Shown one piece after another: positions 63,868-64,000 of a DNA stretch of 64,000 nt; within the stretch, counting starts at the first letter, position 1, and each line of letters opens with the position of its first letter. The notes under the pieces were generated by a model. It worked only from the letters and a program-made list of their open reading frames with translations. It did no database searches and had not been told where the DNA came from. Source of the DNA: DASVWZ01 sp963708575 (GTDB lineage Bacteria > Acidobacteriota > Terriglobia > Terriglobales > Acidobacteriaceae); assembly GCA_963708575.1 (NCBI GenBank), contig CAVPTB010000003.1, positions 868,001 to 932,000 on the forward strand, given 5' to 3'. A program made the translations under genes and the position numbers.

Positions 63868-64000
63868 TTTTGTGAAAGTTGATGCATGGTGGGAAAGCGA
63901 GTCTGGTGTTCAGCAGAGTTGCCTTCACTCCGTCTTCCCAGTAGCTGTCGAGCGCGATATCCGCGTAACACAATTATGCGGAGGACATCGGATTGCGCCA
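63868..64000. other. edge sequence upstream of the HprK-like gene
   Basis: 133 bp at the window edge. On the minus strand one frame reads ADIALDSYWEDGVKATLLNT, which looks protein-like but begins just after an in-frame TAA and overlaps the start of the HprK-like gene. It could be part of a broken upstream gene; no assignment is possible. Confidence 0.3.

Overview
The window reads as chromosomal DNA of a diderm, high-GC member of the Acidobacteriota, most likely class Terriglobia. This is inferred from gene content, not from a marker tree. The evidence is lipid A genes (fabZ-lpxA-lpxI) with TonB, secreted beta-propeller proteins of types common in Acidobacteria (GloVer repeats, FG-GAP repeats, sialidase-like folds), a kinase fused to an NTPase and TPRs, and palindromic intergenic repeats. 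No rRNA operon, CRISPR array, phage, transposase or integrase was recognised.

Layout. 1-13.8 kb: end of an Xaa-Pro aminopeptidase, a nonaheme cytochrome c, mutS2, tonB, a Gfo/Idh/MocA oxidoreductase, DinB, lpxI, lpxA and fabZ (all minus), then an M20 peptidase, a beta-propeller protein and tatA (plus) and maf (minus). 13.9-19 kb: lepA, dnaB and a frameshifted PD-(D/E)XK gene. 19-27 kb is an accessory block of small regulated units. It holds an ArsR-SRPBCC regulator with a hydrolase, arr, a TetR regulator with its target operon, and a second TetR divergent from a CPBP protease. Three of these units have palindromic operators placed on the promoter. 27-31 kb: rpoD and dnaG. 31-40 kb: a GH16-like enzyme, a tRNA-Ser whose 3' end begins a 138-bp direct repeat bounding a 1.9-kb insert, and truncated genes beyond it. 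40-50 kb: a kinase-NTPase-TPR regulator, an FAD oxidoreductase, an LMF-like membrane protein and divergent galK/galT. 50.4-56.9 kb: a full histidine operon in the order hisL-I-G-D-C-B-H-F-A, all minus. 57-64 kb: secreted proteins and a radical SAM/SPASM - PqqD - HprK-like cluster that runs toward the right edge.

The strongest regulatory signal is a classical histidine attenuator ahead of hisI. It has a sigma70-type promoter, a 24-codon leader peptide with eight histidines, a terminator hairpin with a U tract, and an alternative pairing that would break the terminator. The his genes are recognisable end to end, and neighbouring genes overlap by stop/start fusions such as ATGA, TGATG and ATGCTGA.

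The sequence itself needs caution. From about 50.5 to 56.4 kb the his genes are interrupted by many one-base frameshifts, nearly all readable as single-base insertions. About 350 bp of hisA has lost most G on its coding strand. Single frameshifts also hit rpoD, which should be essential, the ArsR-SRPBCC gene and a DUF1579-like gene. I think most of these are sequence errors, but raw reads would have to decide.
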